Of a DNA stretch of 64,000 bases, positions 26,801 through 40,500 are shown one piece after another; positions within the stretch are counted from its first letter, which is position 1, and each line of letters starts with the position of its first letter. A program made the translations under genes and the position numbers. The stretch comes from Stratiolaelaps scimitus (lineage: Eukaryota; Arthropoda; Arachnida; Mesostigmata; Laelapidae): NCBI GenBank assembly GCA_019614645.1, contig JABWDB010000005.1, positions 15,675,001 through 15,739,000 on the forward strand, in the 5' to 3' direction. The notes beneath the pieces are model-generated. The model saw only the letters and a program-made list of their open reading frames with translations, was not told the origin of the DNA and did no database searches.

Positions 26801-29800
26801 CGAAGAAATACTGATCTGGAGCGTTCGTCAATTCGTCAACGACAATTGTCGAACGCAATTATCTCATGGCGATTTGGCGACATGCTCGAAGATCCTCGAA
26901 CCTTAATGTACACTATGTTGTTATCATCGAATATACAATAAATCTCCCCTACTCAATTCGATATTATAGCGCCTTCGAGCCATCGCCTCCTCCTCCTCCT
27001 CCGCCGCGCCATCTGATCAAAGGCTTCCCAACGACTGCCACCTTTGAGAAATTGGCAGATGTCGCCGTTACAGGCTACGAACGGTGTTTCGGGCAAAAAA
27101 TATGGATTCCCCTTTTTTTTGTAGGCTTGTCTCTTCTGTGTTTTCGGCTTCGGCAAAGATGGAACGCAATTGGTCGGCAGTTTCAACCGGGATAGTTTCT
27201 TTGTGGTATGATCCTTCTTGATCAGTGTAGCTTCTCGTTCAACCCCGTTCGGCGGCCCTCGCCGACACAATTCGCGAATCGCCTAAAGTTGCTCAAGGTT
27301 TGTGTTATCCTTTATCGCCACACGCCACAATCATCGTTGTTGTCGATTCGTCGATATCAGAAACAAGCTAGAACATCTGCAATTTCCACCAGGCGGATAA
27401 TCAATCATGCGCGTGTACTTGATGACATCGTGCCAAGAGGTACGACACACGCGTCTATGGCGAATATATTTAGCTTAGATAACTATTTCTGCATGATATT
27501 GCAGAATTGGAAACGAAGCAATTTTCTGTAAGACCCTGTGACGGCTTAATTTTAGCGAATTACTGCGACGCTATATTTCTTTATTTATTGTGCATTCCGA
27601 AGCCGTCATCATAATAAGCGTTATCGCCTTTGTCGTTGTTGTTCCCGAGTTCATATGAGTGATGATGTGACCGGTTCAGAGAATTCTCATCCGAATCGCG
27701 GACTTATGGTGTTTTACTGGTAATTATTTTTTTTTGTTGGTGCTGAGCGTATTGAATTGCGCTTGAATATTTGTTAGAATCAAAGCCTGCCCGGGAAGTT
27801 ATATGTGGCTAATTGTCCATCACGTCGACATGATTGTTTTTTTTGTTAATAATCAAAAACTAAGTTAAACCAACAATAACAAAGGCCAGTGCACATGAGA
27901 TACGGTTAGTTCAGACGAAATATAAAAAAGCAGCCAAGGCAAGATAATAACAACAACACTAATTCACACCGGAGTGGCCAAACATTAGAATTGCTTGTTA
28001 TTCCCCGTCAGCTGTCCGTTCATAGGTGGGCGTTTGATTAAAGGACGTGAGAAACGATTTGAGGCCGAATAAACACAAGATCCGTTGTACTAATGAGAAC
28101 AGTGGATGTCATGGCAATGCTGACAGTTTGTGCAAATTAAATACAATTTTAACTCTAGATGTCGTCAGAAACAATGACTGTCAGTTGTCCGTGCTGTGAA
28201 ATAATCTCTTGTGGAGTTCATCCATCAACAACACCTTGGACAATCGCATATGGCCATTATTATTATTATTACTGCTATTATATTCGAGCCAACGTCAAGT
28301 TTAACAGTTTACAATGACACGCTGTGTATAAAGGTGCCGACGTCGGTGGAGCTTCAGAGACAACGACACTAACAACAACAACAACGACGAATGCGAAATC
28401 TTCCCGGGGGAGGAGCCGTCTGCCGCTTCTGGCAAAAACCTACGGCCGCAGCAGCAGCAAGAACATGGCAAAAAAAATAAAAACAATATCAGCGAAGCCG
28501 CGAGCGTCGCCAGCGAGCGTCGAACCGGCGGACCCCTGAAGGCCCGGAGCGGGTCCCGAACCCTCACTGCCTAGCTCACACAATATCAAGCGTATCGCAG
28601 CATGCGGAGAAACAAAGGGAACGGGCTAGCTGACAGCTTCGCGCGATTCGCAAGCTGATAAAATCATGCGATATCGTTCATTTGAAGACATTCACCTATA
28701 TCTACCTGCTTCCAGTCGATCATTGCATGTGCAGGCCGGCACGGCGACGGCGTCCATGCGTTCATGACGAGGCAGATCAAGATGATGATATCAGGTGGGG
28801 GGCAGCGAAGTGCAATTTGAATACGTTCCTCGAGCAGCGGGCGCAAAGCGGGCACAAACGGAAGAAGCAATGCCTCAAGCCAATAAAATCTTAGAATATC
28901 ATATTAGATTGTGGACGGTGATCAAAGATAACAGGTAAAAAAAACAATCGTGCGTCGTTTCGTGCTGGCGTTATATCGCTCGGCGTTATCGTATTCGACA
29001 CCGCACATCATAGTTAGTTGACTGAAGCAGATTGATGACAATGATACTTGGCTAAGTACAACAATGAAATGAATACAACGGCGATGGTGTGAGTGGCACT
29101 CAGTCGTCCCATTAGTGATTGAGTCCTATGACATGGAGAGTTATTATAGATTTCTATATAATAAATACTATAGATAATACGATAGTAGCGACTATACATT
29201 TAAACGGACTCTGTTGGTCTTTTTTTCGATATATATATATATATATTTTTTATTTTTTTTTATTTGTATGAAAGAGGGACGAACCTCGACTAAGATTGCT
29301 GCTCTGACCCGGGACTCAAGCTTGCGACCTCTGATACGGGTTATATCCGTGTTTTCAAGGAACGCAGATGGGGAATCGATGAGAAAAATACTATTGCTAC
29401 CTGTACCTCACAAATAGGACTATATATATATATAATATTAATAGTACGTACGATAGCCATCGAGCAGTACCGTGGACGTATTAGTTAAATGTTGCCTGTG
29501 GGTTAGCCCGGAAAATTTCTCTTTAGCCATCGAATGTGATGGCCAACTTCGAGAACTGCTTATCAACGTGGTATCTGTGTCTTCACTGTCCTTGCAAACT
29601 GCGAGCAGTGCTGGTTATTGACATTACGCTCCCGACGCACAATAGGTGTTGACCTGAAGTCCCCAACAGTTGCATGGCGCTGAATGGCTTTCAACGAAAC
29701 GTTCGGAATGCATTCGCTCTAGAATAAACGAATCTCAGCTTGCTTGCGGTTACGGCTGATTCGATGCTTCAACTGAGTCCACAAGTTTTCGATCCGATAT

Positions 29801-30882
29801 TTGTATATAGCTAGCATATACTATCGACCATTGACGACTATTACTAAAACCCGTTATCCGTTCGGCTTCGAACCGACTCACGACCTTTGCCGAGTTATAC
29901 GCCGACTATGGAGCTCATTATTTTTATGACTATAATTTCGAAATGCCAACTGCAATAATATTATAGTCTAATATTTTGTTCCTCTTTCGAGCTGGGCTGT
30001 CCATTCGCTACTGGAGGAGTGTTGAAGTTCTTGCAGCGTTACAGCTGTACCTTACACGTCTACAATATAATAGATATTATAGATTTTTATTAAGCCGCAA
30101 TTACAATTTTCCGCTCCAGCTTGGCTAATAGTATTGTGTGGTAGTCGTGCCAAAATTAAATCCCGCAACGCAATTAAAACACGCAACATCGCATGCGGCG
30201 ACCCCCGCTATTTGCATTTAGTTCCGCCACGCCGTTAGTGGACATAGGTGGCGTTTGCTCACGTCTAAATCAAACGAATCACAGGTAACAGCGTGCCGTG
30301 CAATTTACAGGCCAACTAGCACAAGCAGACACCAACAGCTCACGGCCGCACAAGTGCTATCACGTTATATAATAATCAACATATTGTATATATGAATAAA
30401 GCTGAATAAACAAAATAAATATCCGTTTAGCTTAGTTGATGTAAGACCAACATACGTATGTCAATGCAGGTAAAGGTATTAGCGAAGAGTATATCAATGA
30501 AGGAACTCTTGGCAGCCCCAACTGCCCAGTCACTCGCACTGCACACGTGATTTCTATGGCACCCAACACAACGGCAGGCGAGTCTCAGTGTCTGGACCAC
30601 AGAAGCTTGACAGGATATCTCTGATATGTCACCAGTGGTGGGCAAATGCTCAATGGTTTTAGATTCATAGGGTTTACGTCACACTCCCTGCGTAAGCGGA
30701 TATCCGTTTAGATATATAATATCAGGCCTTTTAAAGGATCTTTGACAATTACACGCATATATTATACTTGACAATATCTTACCAATGTCAACTGCAGCGG
30801 CTCTCTGACATTTCAAATGTGGTGGTCATTCGAAGAAGCCCCTCGGGTAAAAGAGACAGCCTCTTATAGACGTTCACACGCG

Positions 30883-30914
<32 letters not shown>

Positions 30915-31255
30915 CTTGATTGTACACACTACGTCCATATATATAAATATTTTTTTTTCGTCAGATAATCATGCATGTCTATAGATAGAATTGATGTTAT
31001 CATTACAGCGGTGTGCAAATATCTGCCAGGGTTCATATTTCTCTGATGCACCACCGCCAACGAATGAACGCCAATAATCTATCTATCTTCAATCGTTGAC
31101 GGCGTTCACGTTCCAGCCTTGAACGCGTTCACGACATCTGAACGCGTCCTTCCGTATACAATATTAAATGTATATACTACATTACATATAATGGCTTGAC
31201 TTTGTGACCACATATCTGTGTGTCTATCTCAACCGTTCAACTAATATTGAATGCA

Positions 31256-31292
<37 letters not shown>

Positions 31293-33050
31293 GTATATGC
31301 ATTCAATATTAGTTGAACGGTTTGGTTGGTCCAACGCTGGCGTGGGACGATCACTACGCCACGAGACAACGGCAGTGATGAGGCTTCATCTCGACTCGAA
31401 CGAACGGCGAGACCGAAACAAGAGAAACTACCGCTGACGAAAACGACTGATATAGCTATAACAATAATAATGATAATACTAATATTGTATATAATAGCAT
31501 ACGATTCCGGAAGCCCATCACTTAAGCGGCGGCGGCGGCGGTGGCCGCATCGACGACCATGAATAGGAGACAAAATCCGTACACAAATCCCATCTCGTTC
31601 CGTTTAGTCTAGCTCGTATTCCGGCTCCGGCTTTTTGTCCCTTGAAGCTGAGTGAGGCAACGAATCGTCATCCATGACATAGCCGTAGTTGAAGTGGGAA
31701 GTTAATTGAGAATATTCCCTTGATCATTTTATGATAGAGGCTTTCTTGGGGTCAAGCCGATTCGAGTCGGATTTCGTTTACTTTTCAATAATATCAAAAA
31801 AGCAACGAACAGAGCTTTGATCCAGAACGGTGGCGTTGTGTCATCTAATGCTTATTGTTGTTACTTATTGTTTTAGAAGAAGAACAATGATTATTTAATG
31901 TAAAAAAAGACATATATATATATATATACATACATATAATGTGTTCGAACACATTGCTTTGTGTACGTGTTACATGGTGACGCAGTGACCCATCGTTATT
32001 CACTGCTTTGCTATGAATTTTTATATGCATGTGAGCTATACGATTCTCTTCTCTGAGTTAATTTGATGTGTTTTCGTCAAGCTTTATTTGATAAGGTTGT
32101 ATTTATTTTTCATTTTTTCCAATGTGAAACGCTAGCCGCCTGATAGCCTCACTATTAGTCCACATATAGATAATGCTACTCGTTTACAACTGCACGCATT
32201 GAGATTGCATCTTTTAAAGCTCAGCTTTTAAGAATCACTTCCTTCACGATTTTGTTTTATCCATTTTTGATGGTGAACGCTTGATACATCGTTTGATACG
32301 ATATTTACGGTGGCTATGTATTCGAGCTATTGCGTCTATATTATATATATATATATATATATACCTCGATGCAGTGCTTGCGTTACAAGACATGTTAGTG
32401 GCTGGACGTTCCGCTTGATACTGGTTGAATCATTTGCACACCGTGCCACAATCGTACCAAAGCAAAGGTGAGCTTGCTCATGCTCGTCGTAATAATAGTG
32501 ATCTCGGTTCTTTTGTTTCGTCCCCTATAATAGCGCCTGCTTACGATGTAATATTATAATAATCGTGTAATACTGGCTGTAATGCTGCTTTAAGTACGCT
32601 GGCGGCGGCGGCGACACTTCCCTTGCAGACAAAAGAAGGTATTAAACAGTTTCCCAGCGTTGCAACCCGCTCCTGTTGAGCGGTTATCCATTACGAATTT
32701 GTTTTCGCTATTTGTCTAAGAATAGCTGTGAGAATAATAGCGGGGAAGGTGTACAATGTCCGGCGTGTGGCAATGCAGTAAATGGGTCCTACTGCGCCAT
32801 TTGCAAGGTGATATCGAAAGGCAATCAGTTGTCGGGTTTGCAACCTCCTATGATATGACTATTGTATTGTATAATGGTTCGTTAAAGCAAGCATGTTATT
32901 TTTGTACATTGAGAGCAAATATACATTGCGGCGTACGCTTCTAAGAGCAATAAGAATATTCATAGATAGACTGATTTGTGGTTACGCTGGTAATTTTTTT
33001 TGACAGTTATTACGTAAATTAGAGCGCGGATACGTTACGCCTGTGCTCAC

Positions 33051-33086
<36 letters not shown>

Positions 33087-34473
33087 CGTGCATGCTATTT
33101 AATCCATTGCCATCTTGATGATGTAATTAAGGCGTAGTACTTAAGCCAACAACAACAACAATATGTACTGCTTCTCGTAAAGCTTCCAGTGTGACCCAAG
33201 TCAGTTTCTAATCGCGTTCATTATCCTAATAAGCAGCTCTCACGTGTTTAGCCAAGGCCATAATGACGATAGTGTCCCATATACCGATTGTTTCAATTAG
33301 TTCATTCATCCACTAGAACCTGAAGGTGACCCGTGTCACACCCGAATATAAACACAAATCGATGATCGGCCCATATCATGTAGGCCTATCTAAAGTGGTT
33401 TTATCAATGAGCGATTCACATATACAATACTTCTTCAATGAGTTGTGCCACTGTGAACAGTTTTCTTTCTTCTTCTTCAGCGAACGAGCGTCCTCGCCAA
33501 CGCGAGCTATACAATGCGACTATTCCTCACCAATATTTTTTTTCTTGCTTTCGTGATGTCCAATCATGGCCATGATACCTCGTCGCATCTTCCCACATTT
33601 GTTATTCTATCTCCCGAAGAATCTCGACGCATACACACAATCATACATAAATTATAATTTGGTCGCAGAGTACGTAGAGAAATAGCAAAACATCCATTCA
33701 AATTTCTTTCGTCCATCGGCGCCTCGTTCGTCTGCCCGTTCGTTCGCCCGCCATTCTGCCCGACCGTCCGTCCGTCCGTCTGTCCATCCATCCATCCATC
33801 CGTCCGTCCGTCCGTCCGTCGGTTTCTGCGTCGTCAAGCTGGACGGGTATATGCGACGGATACGATGCGCGCCGTGTCCCCTGTTTCGAATTTCAGCTAT
33901 TACCAAATATATATTGTACCTTTTCAACGCAATATATATATATATATATATATATATAGTTGTGAAGGTGACGGTACGAGATCGTACATGGTTCGGTTCG
34001 CTTTCGGGTCTAAATTCGTCTAACGTCATCACCAGCATATTCATCGGCACGGACACAGACAGCGGTCAAGAGCCAAAGAGGCGTTAGTCAGAATCTCCCC
34101 CGGTCGGTACAGACGCGTTGCATCGTGTCACTTCTGCTGCTGCTGCTGTTGCTCCTGCTATTACTCGTAGGGTAGTTTTTCTCATAGTCGTCCACTGCAG
34201 AGTCGCTTTTGCGCGTGCTGTGCAACGCCGTGATGCTATAATATAAGCCACACAAATCGAGTAGGAACATGGGACGCGCGTCGTCTTCGGCCGCGCGCGA
34301 AAGCCATTGACCTCATGTGTTTCACCCTCGAACAACAGTCTACACAACGGACAGCCGTTATGTCAAACAATTCAGCCGGCTACACAGCATCTTCAGCGCT
34401 CGCTGGCTGATTTCTAGCCTAGCCCACCCCTCCTTCGACATTGCTATAATCTAAGCTAAAGATTCAGAATCAC

Positions 34474-34515
<42 letters not shown>

Positions 34516-37500
34516 ATATAGCTGTATAGTCTCATCGATCGCGGACGCATCTACATCGGCTTCAATGGCAGCGAGATCGAAGTCACTCACTCAATCCGAG
34601 CCTGTCACTACTCCTCTGTGCAGGGCCGTTCGCGGTGGCAGTGGTAAACGGACTTTTTCACTCCTTCCACATCTTCTTTTTCTTCGTCGTCTTCTGGAAG
34701 AAGCAAATGTCGATGATGATCATCGGTTATTTCAAGTTGATCGGACCAGTCAGTCGATCAGTTAGATATCGAATACAGAGAGAGAGAGAGAGAAAGAGAG
34801 AGAGCGTATACGAAGGCCAGAATCGCTAGCTCTTTCTACCGGTGCCATAGAATGGTTCGCTTCGCATGAGGTTGTCGCCTGTGTGATACGCTTGCCACGA
34901 GTATCGGTATAAGGTTTGAGGGGCGAGAAGCATTTTCAGTCTCGAACTCGGAAGGTGAGTCAAGAACAACAGGATGCGTCATGGTGTTGATCATTTGATT
35001 CGATCAACACCATCAGATTGCAATAATTTTACGATTGTCGCCTGTCGATGATCGAAATAGTGTCTCGTCAGGGGGAACATGAGCGGGCGCACGACGGCTG
35101 TAGGAATCCTTCCTGTTGACTTCACAATATCCATTGGTCGAACGTGATTAGTCACGGACGAAGTTGCACTCGCCTCTAACAGACGTGCGATTTTTTTTTT
35201 GGCGTACATTTTACGAAAACTAGGTTATACGTACCAGTGCATATCCAATGGTTTAGCCCTGTCAGCCCGGTATCGATTGCGGTATCGACGTTGGCCGGCC
35301 GGAACAAATCGGTTAACAATCTAGTCAAGCACTTTATGGGCGAAAATTAGAACAATTTGTTTTCGACAGATGTAATGTCGCCACACTGTGACGATGTCTT
35401 CGCTTCGCTTGTTCGACAGCCGGCTGAAGATTATCTCAAACCACAATTAGCTCATACCTGCTTATAAAACAAGACAAAAAAAGGATGTGTGCCTTCGCTG
35501 AATTGAATCTACGCCAATATATTCTATAATCATTTAATCCTGTGTAGATTGAACTTCACTACTGTCGTTCGCCCCAATCCCTATCGTTCAACCTGATCAG
35601 TAGCTGTAGGCGATAACTCTCTATTCTATTCCATTATTGCTTTGTTAGCGAGTCAGCGAGCGGAGGTATACAAAGGCGCGGATGGTTTTACCACATCGGT
35701 GTGTTAATTTATTTAGCATCATTCACGCATTTGATAAGATGCAGACGCCAATTCAGCTCCGTCCGTTTGCACGATGAACGATCATCTTCGGCTCGTCTCT
35801 TCGCACATCAACACAATCAACGCAATCAACACACATCTGACTACCTACTGCTACAAGCCTGCGTTATTAAATAATTAGCGTGACTATTCGTCGGCAGCAG
35901 CGACGCCCTCACCACCACCATGATAACTAACGGCGGCTTTACCTCCTGGACACATGTTGCTCAGGACGAAAATCTATTAAGCCGCCGTTTGTCGCTACCG
36001 AACCGCGTTGGGCTGTTATGAGGCCATTTGATACCATTGCCAGTCGGCGGCTCATCTGCACTGCTGTGTTCAATGGAACACCGTCAGTCTTAGCTGAAGC
36101 AAACGGCAGTAGTAACAGCAGCAGCAGCAGAGACGAAAGCAACGGTGTTGATCAATCTATTGGGGCAAAGCATCATTATTTGCTCGGTGCCTGAACGCGT
36201 ATCCATTGTGGCCTGCTGCTGTGTCCTGGGCCGTTGGCTAGATTCCGGTTTGAAGGTTCGTCGGCGTCTGACGAGCTATGGCCTGGCTATTTTTCACGTT
36301 ATTTTTTATCCCATCCATAGGAAGTGCGTCGGGTCCTTATCCCTCGTGTGTATACGCGACGGTACAACTTGTTAGACAGTCAACTTGTGCTATACGATCA
36401 CCTGGTAGGGACGTATCGCGCGATTGGTACCGTCTACTGTGTCCGTTCGTGGGGAAGGACGTAGGGGGTTAATAACAATAAGAGGCTGACAAAAGTACAA
36501 AGCTGCTCGATATTGTTTATGATACATGCACGCTGATAATGCAGGATCCGTCTGTGAATTCGATCGTTTATCAGCCCATGCGGTTCCCAGCCGCTGTTCG
36601 CTTCGTCGGCTTGCTCTATTTGTCATATCAATTTTTGCCTACCTGTGTAAAGTCGTCCATCGTAGGTGGACGTGATGAAGACCGGAAACAACAACAGCAA
36701 CAACTATGAAATGTTATAGGCCCACGTCAGCATACAGCGTCTATCTAACCAGACACGGACGCACACGTACACACACACACGCCCGGTCGCTTCCTCCCAC
36801 AGAGGGGTCTGCAACTCAGCAACCGGCTCTTGATTGTTGTTGAACGATGACGGCCGCTCAGCGGCAGTAGCGACGCCAGAACAAAGTCGCTGGGACGGTT
36901 GCCGCCGCCGCCGCCACCTGACGGTGCCGATTGTCACCGTTTGGCTCGTATAACGTTATGGCTGTCGCTGGTTGCCGGTTTTCACGGCAGTCAATGTGAC
37001 GAAAGATGCACCCCTCCCCACCCCGGCCTCAATTTTCAATGGCCAATGTTCCTACCCTTCGCGTACGGCGGCCCCATACACGCGTCTCCATTTGCTTCTC
37101 ATCACGATCGACGATGTGAGCCGGCATCGAACGGAAGGTCCCGAAAAAGAGCAACGCTGGCGGCGGCCGCGGCATCAAGGAATATCGTCGCTGCCTTGTG
37201 AAGAATTGAGACCGTTGGCGGTTCGGGGGTCCAACGCGAAGCTTCGGACCTCGCGTTGGCCTGCACAGCCAGCCGAGGCGGGCAGATCACGGTGAGAGGC
37301 GGGTTCCGTCCGGTCCGGTCTGTTCCGGCCACCCCAGCGGCACTGCCAGCGAACACCATGTTGCATAACAAACATAGTTGTTCGTCAACATTGCCCTCGT
37401 CGTCGTCATTGTTATCGTTGATGCTGCTGCTGATGAATTGGTGACCACCAGGACAGCCGGCAGCGCAGGTCGGGACGTTGGCGGGCCATCCCCACACGCC

Positions 37501-40500
37501 TGGTTTACAGTGGCAAGTTGGCCAGCGAATGGTCAGTGGTCCCAGCAAACGTCGACAGACGAGAAATTTGCTGCTCCGGAAGGAGCGAGCCCATTGTGCG
37601 CTCTTTGAAGTTTCGCATGTTTGTCAGCTTACAGGCATCGACATCCATCTCCCCATGGCCCTGTGTCCGCCTTTGAGCTGTCGTCGATGCAGCGGTGACT
37701 GACGTCCGATATGGCAGCGGACACAGATGTGAATGTATTTGCGTACAAGTGCAACCACCCCGGGTTGGTTGACGCCTTACGCGAGGTCGAACGAGCCATA
37801 TAATCGTTGTTCTAGTATATATATATATATATATATATACATACATATATATAATGTATTCCTATATTGTTTTATTTGCTCGCTGTTACGCTCATGAGTG
37901 CTTCGCGTGTCGTATTTACTAATAACACAACGGTGTACTTGCTATATGAAGATCGGTTTCTGTGTTGCTTACGAATCGACCACTCAAGCGCAGACACATA
38001 GGAATTATCATAGCCGTCTTTGTTTATGCACGCAATCGCCGCCAGCGGGCTCACCAATGGCTCCGTCACTAGTTTGTGTCCAAGTGGTTTTATTATAAGT
38101 GGTAGTTTGTGGTAGTTTGTGTCCAAGTGGCCTCTTTCCTTGTGACGATTTTGGGCAATAATTTTTAGTACGATATCATCATGTTCTGTCGGTCAATTAT
38201 ATTGATTTATCTTGAGTTCGATAGCGGCTTTCGGCGTTGCTCGTCATCTCGAGGTCGGCAAGGCATGCAGAACTTGCATGGACCACCTCTAACTCTATGT
38301 GAATAGGAAGGTGGTTTTTTCTTCCGCCCACTGAAAGGTGTCATCATCGAGTCCAACTATAGTGGTCCGTAAACAACCGTCTGTGCCACTCAATCAGATC
38401 ATTTGTCCCTGGAGAATAGAGGTTTTTTTTTATACTAATTGTCATGCATGAATTATCCTGAACTCGGTTCCTCGTATGTTTCAAGTAAAAGACGTTAACT
38501 ACTATGGCTGTGGAATATGATCGCCTTACACGATGCCAACGTGTCCCGAAACGGTACCACGTTCGTTCAATCACTATAATTATGTTACCGGACTTTTAGT
38601 AATGATAGGTTACTCTGTTTGTAAATTCAAGCTGGGCTGTATATCGACATAGCTTCGATGCGTATAGTAGTATAAGGTTTTGCTGAACAGCGATGAGCCG
38701 TATCACAGCATGACCGGCTATCGAGGTGCTTTAATTTCGTCTCTATCTTGTCTCATATGTAGTCTCACGCATCAGTTCGAAATTCCCCCTTTAGGCCCGG
38801 GGGATTCTCATACACCCTTACCGACAGTGCTCCTCGGTGAGTAGTGCTCGATGAGCAAATGTGATCACCAGCAGCAGGATCGTCCCAACCACTAATTTTC
38901 GCTCAAAACATCGTGAATCAAAATATCGAGCATGGAATACACAGGTACATCTGCATCCACTGTATTGGAAACGGAGAACGAGAGAGGTCAATAGATAGAG
39001 CTATGCCTCTAACCGTTCCCCTTGCGGAGCAGGACACAACCGCTCCCCAAGGAAGGCCTTTAGTCCTCGTCCAAACGATGACGCCACCGAACACTTGCAG
39101 AGGGCTACACGGTTAACAGGCGGTGCCCGTCAGTGGTTGATGATCAACAACCAGCGAGCGGCGGTAGTCAGCCGCCTGACCAACAGTCGCTGAACCATTA
39201 AGCAGTGGCCCGCGCCACTGGGCCATCGTTTCCCATACTTGGCCACCGTGTTCGCTCCGATGTCTACACACCACGAAACGTTCTGTACCGGTGCTGCTAC
39301 TGCTGCGGCGGCGGCGGCGGCAGTTGTTACTGCTGTTCTTAGTGCTATTGGTGCCTCCATGCTAACAATCAGCTGCTGACGCCGCCGTTCGTGTTAGGCT
39401 AACTCACCAGCAGCTCGTAGCAGCGTAACCGCGTACGATAATGCAGGGTAAACTACTGCACCGCTGACCCACAAAACTGCTTATACTGCTGCTGCTGTTG
39501 CTGTCGTTGCTGCTGACACACCAGGAGAACATTGAAGCCCGGTGTTCGTCTGCGATGGCCAACGAGTCTGGTTATGTCAGCGTGTGAGTGAACACAAGAC
39601 ACACTGGCCAGCAGCAGCAGCAGCAACAGCAGCACCGTTGGCACTTGCAACAGTTGCCGCGGCAGTGGTGATAACTCTGCGTTATCTGCCTTCTCCCCGA
39701 TGAGCTGCCAGGCCAAACCGTTGTTCGAAAACGTTGTCTTGAAATCGTTGTTGCTGTTGTTATTGTCGCTGTTGTTGTTGTTCTTGTTATTGTCGCTGTT
39801 GTTGTTGTAGTTGTTGTCGCTGTTATTGTTGCTGTTGTTGTTGTTGTTGCTGCTGTTGTTGTTGTTAGTAAGACAATAGCTAGACGCGGTGACCCTTTGG
39901 CTAACTGACCGTCGCGGCTGCTGCTGCTGCCGCTGACTGAGCAACCAACCGGCGAGCTGGGCATCCCGACAAGCGACTAAGTCGCCGCCAATGCCGGTAT
40001 GGTTATTGCGGCCGTTGTTGCAGCTACACGTCGTGGCAGTTACGCGCACTGTGAGCTATTAGTACTGAATGAATGACCTGCTGATTCCGTGTGCCGCTAA
40101 CGGTTGAACGGACGAAGCACGGAGAGTTTGTTGTCAAGAGCTCGACGTAATCGAATACAGTGCAGCGCTCTATTGACATTGTAGAGCTCAACCGCTCAAG
40201 TTGAGTAGCTCGGAAATTGTTAATTGCTGTTATAATGATGACGATTATGATGATGAGGATGATTGCGATGACGATGCTGAGTGCTATTATTGTTATCATT
40301 GGTAGTGTGATATTGTTGTAGGCACTAGGATATTGTTTGTAGATGCGTTAGATTGGCCTTAGATATAATAGATTGATGATAGGTATTAAGTCGTTTGTCG
40401 TTATTAATTCCCACTGTCTCACTAGCACTCAAATTATGTGTGCACATGCATATGCCGCCTGATGGGGAGCCTGAATCATCGATTCCTATGCGTGGCATTT

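Noticed and set aside
39453..40049. 198-residue minus-strand Asn/Ser-rich open frame
   Set aside because: It is the translation of the TTG/CTG trinucleotide block, and another register gives poly-Thr.
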